46,609 nt of DNA from Bryobacteraceae bacterium (GCA_019752335.1 JAIEMJ010000039.1:1-46609), one strand, 5' to 3'. Shown: positions 24,412 to 33,486, counted from the stretch's first letter. Notes: generated by a model from the letters alone, not told the origin. Translations and numbers: made by a program.

Positions 24412-25104
24412 TTATCCGGCCAGGTAACCACCATCGACGGGTAGGATGGCGCCGGTCACAAACGACGCCGCTGCGGAGCAGAGAAACAGGACGGGTCCCG
24501 CTACTTCTTCGGGCCGTCCCCAGCGCCCGAGCGCGGTCCGGTTGAGAAGGACGGCGGAACGCGCGGGGTCCTCCTGGAGGCTCTGCGTCAGGGGCGTCGC
24601 GATCCAGCCCGGGGCCACGGCGTTGACGCGGATGCCGTCGGCGGCCCAGGCCAGCGCGAGGCTCTTGGTGAGCTGCGCGACGCCGCCCTTGCTAGCGCTG
24701 TAAGCGGGCACGCGCGCGCCGCCGAAGTAACTCAGCATCGAAGCGATGTTGACGATGCTGCCGTGCGAAGCAGCGAGCAAAGGCTTCGCGGCGGCGCTCA
24801 AGCGCATCACGCTGGTCAGGTTGATGTCGACCACTTGGGCGAAGACTTCGGGCCGGAACTCTTCGTCGCGCCGGATGACGCCCGCGGCGTTGACCAGGAT
24901 GTCGAGGCGCGGAAGCTTGCCGATCAGCGTGTCGACGGCGGCGGGGTCGGTGACGTCGAGCAGGATGTCGCCGGGCCCGGGCGCGAGTCCAGCGGCGATC
25001 ACGGTGGCGCCGGCTTCAGCGAAGGCGGCGCTGATCGCTTGCCCGATGCCGCTGGTTCCGCCGGTGATGAGCACCGTGTTTCCGGAGAAATTGAAGAGAG
25101 CCAC
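24412..25104 (-). CDS. Classical short-chain dehydrogenase/reductase
   Basis: A 230-residue SDR. The cofactor loop is TGGTSGIGQAI (residues about 14-24), NAAG follows in the fourth strand (ILVNAAGVI), the catalytic Ser is in NIASMLSYFG, the catalytic Tyr and Lys are in YSASKGG, and the chain ends with the PVDGGYLAG typical of FabG-like and sugar-acid dehydrogenases. It is the first gene of the minus-strand run, divergent from the ThuA-like gene with 47 bases between, so the operon promoter should lie there. NAD(P) preference and substrate are unknown. Confidence 0.88.
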   Translation of the reverse strand: MALFNFSGNTVLITGGTSGIGQAISAAFAEAGATVIAAGLAPGPGDILLDVTDPAAVDTLIGKLPRLDILVNAAGVIRRDEEFRPEVFAQVVDINLTSVMRLSAAAKPLLAASHGSIVNIASMLSYFGGARVPAYSASKGGVAQLTKSLALAWAADGIRVNAVAPGWIATPLTQSLQEDPARSAVLLNRTALGRWGRPEEVAGPVLFLCSAAASFVTGAILPVDGGYLAG

Positions 25105-25151
25105 GGCTCATCGTAACAGCGAAAGGCAACGAAAGGGCATATGATAGAGCC

Positions 25152-26009
25152 GTGCAAAGCAAAAGCTGGCTCCTCCTTACTTGCCTCCTCACCACTTGCC
25201 TCCTCACCCAGGCCGTGGCTCAAGTACCTGTGCCTCGGCCGCAAGGGCAGAACCCGAATGGCATGCGCGTGTACTTGTGGACGGGACTCAAGTCCCATGG
25301 GCCTGGGCAGCACGACTATCCGCAGTTTCTCGCTGATTGGAGCAAGCTGCTAACGGATCGCGGCGCCGTGGTGGATGGCTCGCTGCACGCGCCGCGCGCA
25401 TCGGACCTGGAGAATACCGACGTGGTGGTGATCTACAAAGGCGATGCCGGGTATCTGAGTGATCGCGACAAAGCGGCGCTCGAAGCTTACGTGAAGCGCG
25501 GCGGGGGATTGGTGAGTCTGCATGACTCGCTCTGCGGGCCGGATCCCGCCTACTTCGCCAGCCTGATCGGCGCGGCGAAGAAGCACGGCCAGGTGAACTA
25601 CACGCTCGATGCGCCGGTGCCCTACACCGTCACCGACAAAGAGCACCCGATCATGAGGGAGATGACCGACCTCACCATCTCCGACGAAGCCTTCTTTCTG
25701 CTCACCTTCGCGAAGGATCCCGCGCTGCACGTGCTGGCCACTACGGCCATCGCGGGCACTCGCAGCGCGGGCGAACATAAGGGCGAAGTGGTCCCGCAGA
25801 TGTGGACCTACGAGCACACGGTTCCTGGCGGCCAACCCGCGCGGGCTTTCGTCTGGATGCAGGGCCATACGTATGCGAACTTCGCGCAGCCGCAGTTGCA
25901 GAACACGCTGTTACGCGCGATCGCGTGGGCCGGAAAGAAGCCGGTGGAAGAGCTGGTGAGTTACAAGGCTCCGCCGCGTCCGGCCCGTCCGGCGGATCCG
26001 GCGAAGTAG
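25152..26009 (+). CDS. Exported ThuA-like (trehalose-utilisation type) domain protein
   Basis: A 285-residue protein with a GTG start at 25152 and a signal peptide (SWLLLTCLLTTCLLTQAVA). The mature part is a class I glutamine amidotransferase-like ThuA fold: GLKSHGPGQHDYPQFLADWSKLL, VVVIYKGDAGYLS, GGGLVSLHDSLCG and FVWMQGHTYANFAQPQLQNTLLRAIAWA. ThuA proteins are tied to sugar catabolism in rhizobia; many secreted relatives in Acidobacteria and Planctomycetes are uncharacterised. A 15-bp tandem duplication lies in the signal-peptide coding region (25179-25193 and 25194-25208). Its stop directly abuts the convergent motB stop with no gap. Confidence 0.83.
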   Translation: MQSKSWLLLTCLLTTCLLTQAVAQVPVPRPQGQNPNGMRVYLWTGLKSHGPGQHDYPQFLADWSKLLTDRGAVVDGSLHAPRASDLENTDVVVIYKGDAGYLSDRDKAALEAYVKRGGGLVSLHDSLCGPDPAYFASLIGAAKKHGQVNYTLDAPVPYTVTDKEHPIMREMTDLTISDEAFFLLTFAKDPALHVLATTAIAGTRSAGEHKGEVVPQMWTYEHTVPGGQPARAFVWMQGHTYANFAQPQLQNTLLRAIAWAGKKPVEELVSYKAPPRPARPADPAK

Positions 26010-26984
26010 TTAGTGGCCGGCGTCGTCGGCTTTTTTCTTGCGGCGTTTTTTCTTCGGCTTCTCGGCGACGGGGGGAGGCTCGGCGGCTGATTTCTCCGCG
26101 ATGGCTGGCTTCTCGGGGGCTTTGGCCTGAGGCTTCGTCGCGGGCTTCTCTTCGTGCTTGGCTTCGGGGGCGGCAGCGTGTGCCGCGGCAGGCTTCTCGT
26201 GCTTGGCTTCTCCGTGCGCGCCCTTTTTCTCTTTCTCTTCCTCCGGGGGCTTCGGCTTGGGCTTGTTGTATTGCACGATGATCGAGACGCGGCGGTTGTT
26301 GGCCGCGCCGGGATCGTCCTTCTTCATGAGGGCCTGGTCCGCGAAGCCGCGGACCTGCTTCACTTGGTCCGGCCGTAGTCCGGAGTTCTGCATGAAGCGG
26401 CGGGCCGCGTTGGCCCGGTCTCCGGAGAGCTCCCAATTGGAGTAGCCGTCGCGGCCCTTGATGGGCCGCGAGTCGGTGTGGCCTTCGATCAGAATCGTGT
26501 TGTCCATCTGGCCGAGTTGGCTCGCGAGTTTCGCTAACACGTCCTGGCCGTTGTGGCTGGGGTCGGGGGAGCCGCTGTCGAAGAACATGCCCTTCTCGGT
26601 CTCCATGAGTTCGACGCGCAGGCCCTCGCCCGTCACCGTCATCTTGACTTGGTCTTTCAGTTGCTCGAAGTCCGGCATCTCCTTCATCGCCTGTTCGAGC
26701 GACTCTTTGAGCTTGTCCATGTTGTTCTGATCGAGCGTGATCGATTGCCCCGCGCCCGACATGCCACTGCCGGACTCCTTGCCCGAGCCCGAGGGATCAT
26801 TGAAGTAGCCCGCCACCGACTGCTTCACTTCCTCGGACGACCCCACCAGCCACATCACCATGAAGAAGGCCATCATGGCGGTGACGAAGTCGGCGTAGGC
26901 GACCTTCCAGGCGCCACCGTGGTGACCGGCGGCGATCACCTTTTTCTTGATGACGAAGATGGCTTGGCTGTTGGCTTCCGGCAT
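26010..26984 (-). CDS. motB: Flagellar motor stator protein MotB
   Basis: A 324-residue stator subunit. The N-terminus has the KxxHHGGAWKVAYADFVTAMMAFFMVMWLVG segment with one membrane helix; D32 is at the same number as the proton-carrying Asp of E. coli MotB. A plug-like amphipathic part follows, then an OmpA/MotB peptidoglycan-binding domain (NTILIEGHTDSRPI, SGDRANAARRFM, ANNRRVSIIV) ending near residue 235. The last 85 residues are a low-complexity tail rich in Lys, Glu, Ala and Pro (PKKKRRKKKADDAGH), much longer than usual. motA lies three bases upstream. Confidence 0.92.
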   Translation of the reverse strand: MPEANSQAIFVIKKKVIAAGHHGGAWKVAYADFVTAMMAFFMVMWLVGSSEEVKQSVAGYFNDPSGSGKESGSGMSGAGQSITLDQNNMDKLKESLEQAMKEMPDFEQLKDQVKMTVTGEGLRVELMETEKGMFFDSGSPDPSHNGQDVLAKLASQLGQMDNTILIEGHTDSRPIKGRDGYSNWELSGDRANAARRFMQNSGLRPDQVKQVRGFADQALMKKDDPGAANNRRVSIIVQYNKPKPKPPEEEKEKKGAHGEAKHEKPAAAHAAAPEAKHEEKPATKPQAKAPEKPAIAEKSAAEPPPVAEKPKKKRRKKKADDAGH

Positions 26985-26987
26985 GCT

Positions 26988-27848
26988 TTACTTATCTCCG
27001 CCGCCGCGGCAGACGCCTTCCATCTCCTTGAAGGACGGACGCACGTGGCCGGGGATCTGGCGGCGTGCGAACTCCACTGCCAGAATCGGCGCGGCGCCCT
27101 TGATGAAGGCCATCACTCCGGCGCGCAGGAACTTGAGAAATTCGAGTTCCGCGTCGTTCAGCTTCTGCATGTTCGTCGCCAGCGGACCCAGAAAGCCATA
27201 GCAGAGCAGAATGCCGAGGAACGTGCCCACCAACGCGGCGCCTACTTTGTGGCCGATCTCCGCCGGCGGTCCGCCGATGGAGCCCATCGTGATGACGACG
27301 CCCAACACTGCCGCCACGATGCCCAATCCGGGCAAGGCGTCCGAGACTTGTTGCAAGGCGTGCACGGGCTCGTTGGCCTCGTGATGATGGACCTCCATGT
27401 CGCTCTCCATCACTTGATCAAGCTCGAAGTGGCTTACGCCGCCGGAGATCGCCGTGCGCAGCGAGTCGCAGACGAAATGCAGGGCATGGTGATTCTTGAC
27501 AAGGCCGGGATACTTCGAGAAGAGCGCGCTCTTGGCCGGATCGTCGACATCGGCCTCCAGCTTGTTCATGCCGTTCTTGCGAGCATAAGCGAAGATCTCG
27601 TTCAGCATCTTCAGCGCTTCCAGGTAGAACTTTTTCGTATAGGCGCTGCCCTTCAGTACGCCCAGGAGTCCGTGGATGATCGCGATCACCGTGGAGATCG
27701 GATTCGCGATCAAGAGCGTTCCGATCGCCGCGCCGCCGATGATCACCAGTTCGGCCGGCTGTAGCAGCACCTCCAGGTGTCCGTGCTCCATCAAATAGCC
27801 GCCGATGACGGCTCCGATAACCACAACGATTCCGATAATGGCGAACAT
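26988..27848 (-). CDS. motA: Flagellar motor stator protein MotA
   Basis: A 286-residue protein with four membrane helices: two at the N-terminus (FAIIGIVVVIGAVIGGYLMEHG, AELVIIGGAAIGTLLIANP) and two in the later TMGSIGGP and GILLCYGFLGPLA region. The cytoplasmic loop holds YLEALKMLNEIFAYARKNG and the charged residues that contact FliG. The PGLGIVAAVLGVVITMG helix is typical of MotA. The gene sits behind a sigma-28 promoter at 27902-27928 and precedes motB by three bases, so the pair is expressed with the late flagellar genes. No other flagellar gene is in the window. Confidence 0.93.
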   Translation of the reverse strand: MFAIIGIVVVIGAVIGGYLMEHGHLEVLLQPAELVIIGGAAIGTLLIANPISTVIAIIHGLLGVLKGSAYTKKFYLEALKMLNEIFAYARKNGMNKLEADVDDPAKSALFSKYPGLVKNHHALHFVCDSLRTAISGGVSHFELDQVMESDMEVHHHEANEPVHALQQVSDALPGLGIVAAVLGVVITMGSIGGPPAEIGHKVGAALVGTFLGILLCYGFLGPLATNMQKLNDAELEFLKFLRAGVMAFIKGAAPILAVEFARRQIPGHVRPSFKEMEGVCRGGGDK

Positions 27849-27901
27849 CTTCCGGCCGGTACTCCCTGGGATAAGGGGCGCTGATTTGCCCTAGATGGGG
27901 C

Positions 27902-27928
27902 TTATCGGCAAGGGCTAGAGGTTCTTTA
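27902..27928 (-). promoter_or_regulatory. Sigma-28 (FliA) promoter of motAB
   Basis: Read on the minus strand: TAAA (27925-27928), 15 bases, then GCCGATAA (27902-27909). This is an exact match to the sigma-28 consensus TAAA-N15-GCCGATAA. The start of transcription should lie near 27894, about 45 bases before the motA ATG. The -35 element lies across the last codons of the upstream ligase gene, whose stop is at 27915-27917. Confidence 0.85.
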
Positions 27929-30350
27929 CGGCGGTTTCGATTTGGTGGGCGAGCGCGCTGTAGTCGCTGCCCTTGATGAGCACAGGAGCCCCGAAAGCGA
28001 CTTCCACCGTCCCCGGCCGGGGCACCCGCGCTTCGCGATGCAAGACGCGATGGACGCCGCGCAGCCGCACGGGAATTACTGGCGCGCCCAAGCGCGACGC
28101 CATCATGCCGATGCCGGGCTGAAAGCCAGCGATTTGGTCGCCGTCCGCGTGACGCCCCTCGGGAAAGATGACCACGGACCAGCCCTCGCCCAACAGCTCG
28201 CCCATATAGCGGAGCGCATCCTTCGTGCCGGCTTCGCGTTGCGGCAGGGGAAAGGCGCTAAACATCAGGCAGGCCAGGTAGTAGCCCAGCGAATTGCGCA
28301 GCCTCTTGGCTAGTCCGTACGAGTCCGGGTGGTAATGCGCATCGAAGAACTCCTTGCGCATCGCCACTGCGACGCGATAACGCCAGCGGGACGGTAAGGC
28401 GATGAGCAAGGCCGCCGTGTCGAAGTAGCTCTGGTGATTCACGGCGAACAGCACCGGGCCTTGGATCTTCTCCAAATGCTCCAGGCCGCGCACGCGGACC
28501 CAGAGAAATATGCGCGCGAGCGGCAGGACCCACGTGGGCAGGCTGACGCGTCGAAGGGCGCGCGCCCAGGCCTGCCGGGTCCAGGTGGGGAAGTCGAGGG
28601 GCGGCTCTGCTTTTGCTGGCGTGAGTGAGACCTGGGCGAGCGTCTCCGCGCGCGTGAAGAGGCTCTCGTCGACGGGCTGGCCGGTGCGCTCTTCGAGCTC
28701 CATCAGCAGTTGTACTCGTTCGAGCGAGCTTAGGCCGAGCTCGTTCAGCTTGGTGTCTTGGCGAATGCCATAGCGGGCCAGCACGCCGCCCAGCTCCTTG
28801 GTTTTTTCGACCGGCGCGGCGATGCCGTGCAGCCAGTCCCGCACTTGGCTCCGCTTCAGCTTTTCGGTGCCGGCGGTGCGCGGCAAGGGCGTCCCGGCGG
28901 GCCAGAGTGTCGCGTCGCGGATTTGCTGATGCGGCTCCAGGCGGGCGTTGGCCTTGGCCAGCACCGCGTCCCGTGTCGTGGTTTCCGTGAGCGACAGCAC
29001 CGCGTGCGCTCGGCCCTCACGCTCCACCACCGCGGACTCGCGCACACCGGGCAGCGCGTCCAGCACACGCTCCAGGTCATCCGGAAAGATGTTGGTGCCA
29101 TCCGCGGCGACGATCATTTCTTTCTTGCGTCCTCGGATGCGGAGCGCGCCGCTCGAGTCGAGTTCGCCGATGTCGCCCGTGCGGAACCAGCCATCGGCTT
29201 CGAGCACCGTGGCGTCGGAGCCGTAGTAGCCGCTGGTGATGTTCTCGCCGCGCACCAGGATTTCGCCATCTTCGGCGAGCTTCATTTCGACGCCGGGAAT
29301 CGGCTTGCCCACGGTGCCGTGGCTCGCGTGGAAGGGATGGTTGAGGCTGACAATGGGTGCGGTTTCGGTGAGTCCGTAGCCTTGGATGACGGCGTAGCCG
29401 AGGCGGCGCCAGAAGGCTTCGAGTTCGGGGTCCAGCGGAGCGGCGCCGACGATGAAGGCCCAGCACTTCCAGCCCAGCAAACGGTGGACGCGGCGGTAGC
29501 GCCAGAAGGTGCGGAGGAGTCCGCTGGGCTGGCTGGGCGCTTGTACTTCGGGGCAGCGCGCGGTGACGTATTCGCGCAGCATCTCGAGCATTTTCGGCAC
29601 CGCGACGATCACCGAGATGCGGCGGCGCCGCACCTGCCGGACAATCTCCGGCGGGTGGTGGCCCTTCAGGAAGATCACCTGGCCGTCGATCATGGGCGGA
29701 ATGAAGGCGGCCATGGTTTGTCCGAAGAGATGGCTGAGGGGGAGCAGATTGAGGAAGCGGACGGGGAAGAAGACCGGCTCCGCAAACCAGCGCACGATGG
29801 GCTTGGCGCGATAGCGGCGGATCTCGCCTTCCACCGGATTCAGGTTCGCGAGCAAATTGCGGTGCGTGATGCGGACTCCCTTGGGCTCGGCGGTGGCGCC
29901 GGAGGTGAAGAGAATCTCGGCCAGCGCGCCGACGTCGCCTTTCGCGAGTTTGCCTGGGGGAGCCGAGGCGCGCTCGAGTTCGGCCATGCGCCAGGCAGCG
30001 CCCGGCCAGGTGACTTCGTCCCCGATGACGATACCCTTCGCCTCGGTAATCGCGCGGACTCGCTCCACCAGCGTCGTCGTGCTACGCGCATCCATCGGCA
30101 CGGCGACCGCGCCGCGCAATAGGCAGCCCCACAATGCGATTACCCAGCCGGGGCGGTTCTCGCCCCACAGCAGGATGCGGTCGCCGGGTTGGACGCCGGC
30201 TTGTTCCAGCGTGTGCGCAAAAGCCCAGGAGGCGCGAGCCGTGGCCCCGGTGGAGAGCGCGACGGTCCGATAGCCGTCGTCATAGGCGAAGAGGGGACGC
30301 TCGGTCTGCGCCCAGGTCTCGAAGAGCTCCAGCAGATGTGCGCGATTCAC
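27915..30350 (-). CDS. Fused acyl-AMP ligase, acyl carrier and PlsC-type acyltransferase
   Basis: An 811-residue protein with three modules. Residues about 1-500 are an AMP-binding acyl-activating enzyme (ILFTSGATAEPKGVRITHRN, VIQGYGLTETAPIVSLN, GWFRTGDIGEL, RKKEMIVAADGTNIFP). Residues about 515-590 are an acyl carrier domain with the phosphopantetheine serine at S542 in ELGLSSLERVQ. Residues about 610-811 are a 1-acylglycerol-phosphate acyltransferase with NH639QSYFD644 (the HX4D motif) and VIFPEGRHADG. The enzyme could activate a free fatty acid, load it on its own carrier domain and pass it to a lysophospholipid, comparable to Aas but with the order reversed and a carrier added. It ends within the motAB promoter and starts after the rplQ terminator. 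Confidence 0.88.
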   Translation of the reverse strand: MNRAHLLELFETWAQTERPLFAYDDGYRTVALSTGATARASWAFAHTLEQAGVQPGDRILLWGENRPGWVIALWGCLLRGAVAVPMDARSTTTLVERVRAITEAKGIVIGDEVTWPGAAWRMAELERASAPPGKLAKGDVGALAEILFTSGATAEPKGVRITHRNLLANLNPVEGEIRRYRAKPIVRWFAEPVFFPVRFLNLLPLSHLFGQTMAAFIPPMIDGQVIFLKGHHPPEIVRQVRRRRISVIVAVPKMLEMLREYVTARCPEVQAPSQPSGLLRTFWRYRRVHRLLGWKCWAFIVGAAPLDPELEAFWRRLGYAVIQGYGLTETAPIVSLNHPFHASHGTVGKPIPGVEMKLAEDGEILVRGENITSGYYGSDATVLEADGWFRTGDIGELDSSGALRIRGRKKEMIVAADGTNIFPDDLERVLDALPGVRESAVVEREGRAHAVLSLTETTTRDAVLAKANARLEPHQQIRDATLWPAGTPLPRTAGTEKLKRSQVRDWLHGIAAPVEKTKELGGVLARYGIRQDTKLNELGLSSLERVQLLMELEERTGQPVDESLFTRAETLAQVSLTPAKAEPPLDFPTWTRQAWARALRRVSLPTWVLPLARIFLWVRVRGLEHLEKIQGPVLFAVNHQSYFDTAALLIALPSRWRYRVAVAMRKEFFDAHYHPDSYGLAKRLRNSLGYYLACLMFSAFPLPQREAGTKDALRYMGELLGEGWSVVIFPEGRHADGDQIAGFQPGIGMMASRLGAPVIPVRLRGVHRVLHREARVPRPGTVEVAFGAPVLIKGSDYSALAHQIETAVKNL

Positions 30351-30379
30351 GTGGGTATCCCCATGCTAGCGTGCCAATA

Positions 30380-30413
30380 GCAAAGGGCGGAAGCTTTCGC
30401 CTCCGCCCTTTGC
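30380..30413 (-). terminator. Hairpin terminator after rplQ
   Basis: Bases 30380-30391 and 30402-30413 form a perfect 12-bp stem around a 10-base loop containing GAAA on the minus strand. It lies between the rplQ stop at 30436 and the start of the ligase gene at 30350, so it ends the ribosomal operon. The T-run after it is weak. Confidence 0.75.
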
Positions 30414-30435
30414 CCGTTCTGTTGGAAAGAAAAGC

Positions 30436-30873
30436 CTAAGCCTGTTCTTCGCCCTCTTTTTGCTGCTTGAGCAGTTCTTCCTTGCGCTGGGCGCGTTCGG
30501 CGGCGCGCTTCACCAGTTCGCTACCCACCAGCTCGAGGATGCCGAGTTCGGCTCCGTCGCCCTTGCGGGGTCCGAGGTGGGTGATGCGGGTGTAGCCGCC
30601 AGTACGTTGGCCGAAGCGGGGTCCGAGCTTGTCGAAGAGCTTCTTTACCGAGTCCGGGCTGAGGAGATAACCGGCGGCGCGGCGGCGCGAGTGGAGCGTG
30701 CCTTCCTTAGCCAGGGTGATCATCTTCTCCACCAGCGGCTTGACGGCCTTGGCCTTGGTGACGGTCGTGACGATGCGCTCTTCATTGATCACACTCGTGA
30801 CCATGTTGCGCAGGAGCATTTTGCGAGCGCCGGTTTCGCGCTTTAGTTTGGATCCACCATATCGATGACGCAT
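30436..30873 (-). CDS. rplQ: 50S ribosomal protein L17
   Basis: A 145-residue protein beginning MRHRYGGSKLKRETGARKML, with NMVTSVINEERIVTTVTKAKAVKPLVEKMITLAK and the YTRITHLGPRKGDGAELGILELV core. The C-terminal tail (KRAAERAQRKEELLKQQKEGEEQA) is a charged extension beyond the roughly 120-residue core. L17 lies on the solvent side near the peptide exit tunnel. It follows rpoA with a nine-base gap, as in the alpha operon, and is its last gene. Confidence 0.96.
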   Translation of the reverse strand: MRHRYGGSKLKRETGARKMLLRNMVTSVINEERIVTTVTKAKAVKPLVEKMITLAKEGTLHSRRRAAGYLLSPDSVKKLFDKLGPRFGQRTGGYTRITHLGPRKGDGAELGILELVGSELVKRAAERAQRKEELLKQQKEGEEQA

Positions 30874-30882
30874 ATCTGTTTC

Positions 30883-31890
30883 CTAATACCCATTTTCCGA
30901 TGACGATCCGCCGGGCGGGAGCACCAGACGGCCCGTCGAGTCGGGCTTCATGCCAAACCCGAGGCTCAGGTTTTGCAAAATTTCCTTGATTTCATTCAGG
31001 CTCTTGCGGCCGAAGTTCTTCGTGCGCAGCATTTCGGCTTCGCTCCGTTGCACCAGGTCACCGATGGTTTGAATGTTGGCGTTCTTCAAGCAGTTGTAAG
31101 AACGCACCGAAAGTTCCAGCTCTTCCACCGAGCGGTTGAGCACTTCGTTCATCTGCGTGGAGCCGCGCTCGGCGAGCTCTTCCACCACTTCGGGGGTTTC
31201 CTCGAAGTTGATGAAGATGGACATATGATCCTTGAGCAGCTTCGACGCCTGCCCGATGGAGTCCTGCGGCGAGATGGCGCCGTTGGTCCAGACCTCGAGC
31301 GTGAGCTTATCGTAGTCAGTCATCTGCCCGAGGCGGGCGGATTCGACGGCGTAGTTGACCTTGCGCACCGGCGAGTGGACCGAGTCGATCGGAATGTAGC
31401 CGAGCGGGAGGTCTTCGTCGAAGTTACGGTCAGCCGAGACATAGCCGCGGCCCATGCGCAGCCGCATTTCGATCTGCAACTTACCGCCTTCACCTACGGT
31501 CGCGATGTGCATCGTACGGTCGAGCACTTCGATGTCGTGGTCGACTTCGATCTGGCTCGAAAGCACTTCGCCGCCGCCGGTGACGTTCAAGCGCACGGTC
31601 TTCGTGCCCTCGCCCATCATCTTGAAGGGGATTTGCTTCAGGTTGAGGATAATGTCGGTCGCGTCCTCAACGACGCCGGGAATGGGAGAAAATTCGTGCG
31701 CCACTCCCTCGATGCGGACCGCCGTGATGGCCGCCCCTTCAATCGAGCTGAGCAGAATACGACGCAAGCTATTGCCAATGGTGGTGCCGAATCCGCGCTC
31801 GAACGGTTGGGCGTTGAAGCTGCCGTACCGTTCCGTGAGCGTTTCGGTATTCGCCACCAGACGCTTGGGCTTTTGAAAACCTTTAAACAT
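30883..31890 (-). CDS. rpoA: RNA polymerase alpha subunit
   Basis: A 335-residue protein with the N-terminal dimerisation domain ([35 protein letters not shown]) that nucleates polymerase assembly. The insert-type domain and a C-terminal domain ([48 protein letters not shown]) follow; the latter binds UP elements and activators. Both domains are complete. A good ribosome site (GGAGAG) precedes the ATG. It lies 31 bases after rpsD. Confidence 0.97.
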   Translation of the reverse strand: MFKGFQKPKRLVANTETLTERYGSFNAQPFERGFGTTIGNSLRRILLSSIEGAAITAVRIEGVAHEFSPIPGVVEDATDIILNLKQIPFKMMGEGTKTVRLNVTGGGEVLSSQIEVDHDIEVLDRTMHIATVGEGGKLQIEMRLRMGRGYVSADRNFDEDLPLGYIPIDSVHSPVRKVNYAVESARLGQMTDYDKLTLEVWTNGAISPQDSIGQASKLLKDHMSIFINFEETPEVVEELAERGSTQMNEVLNRSVEELELSVRSYNCLKNANIQTIGDLVQRSEAEMLRTKNFGRKSLNEIKEILQNLSLGFGMKPDSTGRLVLPPGGSSSENGY

Positions 31891-31921
31891 ACTTTTCGGG
31901 CTCTCCTTTCCTGTCGCCGGA

Positions 31922-32554
31922 CTACTTGTTGTACAACTCGACGATCAACTGCTCGTTGAGTTGGATTTGGACGAGCTCGTCGCGTCGCGGAATCGACAAG
32001 ACTTTAGCCTTGAAGTTCTCGCGGTCCACCTCGAGCCAGTTGGGGCTCGGGGCGTGCGCGGTGGTGTCACGCGCCGAAACGATGGTGGGATTCTTCTTGC
32101 TCTTCTCCGCCACTTCGATCACGTCGTTGGGACGCACCACGAAGGAGGGGATGTTGCACTTGCGGCCGTTCACGGTGATATGGCCGTGGCGCACAATCTG
32201 GCGGGCCTGATTGCGGCTGGTACCAAAGCCGAGGCGGTAGAGGACGTTATCCAAACGGCGCTCCAGCATGTTGATCATGTTGTCGCCGGTGACGCCCTTG
32301 GCGAGCGAGGCCTTGTGGAAGATATTGCGGAACTGGCCTTCCAGCACGCCGTAGTAGCGTTTGGCCTTCTGCTTCTCGCGCAGTTGGAGGCCAAAGCCGA
32401 CAATCTTGGGCTTACGGGCTTTGCCGTGTTGGCCGGGGGGGAAGTTACGCTTTTCGATCGCGCACTTTTCGGTGAAGCAGCGCTCACCCTTCAAAAACAA
32501 CTTCATCGCCTCGCGCCGGCAGAGCCGGCAGACGGGGCCGTTATAACGAGCCAT
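31922..32554 (-). CDS. rpsD: 30S ribosomal protein S4 (zinc-binding form)
   Basis: A 210-residue primary 16S rRNA binder. The N-terminus has four cysteines, C9, C12, C26 and C31 ([13 protein letters not shown]...[12 protein letters not shown]), the zinc-binding C+ version of S4. The S4 domain is seen in [41 protein letters not shown]. It is separated from rpsK by 111 bases, the longest gap in the alpha part, which could hold an extra promoter or an S4 regulatory leader; I see no decisive structure. Confidence 0.96.
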   Translation of the reverse strand: MARYNGPVCRLCRREAMKLFLKGERCFTEKCAIEKRNFPPGQHGKARKPKIVGFGLQLREKQKAKRYYGVLEGQFRNIFHKASLAKGVTGDNMINMLERRLDNVLYRLGFGTSRNQARQIVRHGHITVNGRKCNIPSFVVRPNDVIEVAEKSKKNPTIVSARDTTAHAPSPNWLEVDRENFKAKVLSIPRRDELVQIQLNEQLIVELYNK

Positions 32555-32665
32555 GAATCTCTAGACCTTCCTAAATGACGAACGGTTGAAGGTGCAGTTT
32601 ACGCTGGAATCCCGGAGGGAATAGCTTCGTCCTGCTTGCCTGTACAAAAATTGAACGCGCCCGGA

Positions 32666-33073
32666 TTAGACCCGGCGGCGCTTGGGGGGACGGCAGCCGT
32701 TGTGAGGAATCGGAGTGAAGTCCCGAATTGATTTTACCTCAATTCCAGCGGTGGAAAGAGCGCGGACGGCGCTCTCACGGCCGGCGCCAGGACCCGAGAC
32801 GCGCACTTCGACCGAGCGCATGCCCGATTCCTTGGCCTTGGTGGCGGCGGTGAGCGACGCCTGCTGGGCGGCGTAAGGAGTTCCCTTACGCGAACCACGG
32901 AAGCCGAGCGAACCGGCGCTCGACCAGGACAGGGTGTTGCCCGTCGAGTCCGTGATGGTGACGATCGTGTTGTTAAAGGAAGCCTGGACGTTGACGATGC
33001 CGTACGGTACGTTCTTCTTCTCTTTTTTCTTAAACTGCTTTTTCTTATTGCTCTTGGCCGCTGCTTTCGCCAT
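32666..33073 (-). CDS. rpsK: 30S ribosomal protein S11
   Basis: A 135-residue platform protein of the small subunit. After a lysine-rich N-terminus it carries [46 protein letters not shown] and ends with the conserved [16 protein letters not shown]. It follows rpsM with a 15-base gap. Confidence 0.97.
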   Translation of the reverse strand: MAKAAAKSNKKKQFKKKEKKNVPYGIVNVQASFNNTIVTITDSTGNTLSWSSAGSLGFRGSRKGTPYAAQQASLTAATKAKESGMRSVEVRVSGPGAGRESAVRALSTAGIEVKSIRDFTPIPHNGCRPPKRRRV

Positions 33074-33088
33074 GTCCGGTGATCCTTC

Positions 33089-33469
33089 TTACTTCGTAAC
33101 CTTTTTCTTGCCTGCCACGGTACCCTTACGCGGTCCCTTACGGGTGCGCGCGTTGGTGTGGCTGCGTTGGCCACGGACCGGTAGGTTGCGGCGATGGCGC
33201 AGCCCACGATAGGCGCCCATCTCCATCAACCGTTTGATGTTCATCGAGATTTCCTTGCGCAGGTCACCTTCGATGGAGCCCTCGGATTCGAGGAGCGTTC
33301 GGATGTGATTGACCTCTTCCTCGGTCAAATCCGCGATTTTCTTGTTATGGTCGATCCCGCAACGGTGCAGGATGCTTTTGGCCCGGGTGCGGCCAATGCC
33401 GAAGATATAAGTGAGGCCGATTTCCGCTCGCTTGCGGGGGGGTAAGTCAACGCCAACAATACGCGCCAT
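33089..33469 (-). CDS. rpsM: 30S ribosomal protein S13
   Basis: A 126-residue head protein of the small subunit that contacts the P-site tRNA and L5. Start [26 protein letters not shown]; the RNA-binding tail ([30 protein letters not shown]) is complete. It lies 17 bases after rpmJ and is preceded by AAGGAAG. Confidence 0.97.
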   Translation of the reverse strand: MARIVGVDLPPRKRAEIGLTYIFGIGRTRAKSILHRCGIDHNKKIADLTEEEVNHIRTLLESEGSIEGDLRKEISMNIKRLMEMGAYRGLRHRRNLPVRGQRSHTNARTRKGPRKGTVAGKKKVTK

Positions 33470-33486
33470 AGTCTTCTTCCTTCCTT

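Noticed and set aside
28758-30122. 454-residue open frame antisense to the ligase fusion
   Set aside because: No recognisable domain and explained by codon bias of the opposite strand.
32555-32665. Gap before rpsD as an S4 autoregulatory leader or internal promoter
   Set aside because: Length would allow it, but no convincing pseudoknot or -35/-10 pair was found.
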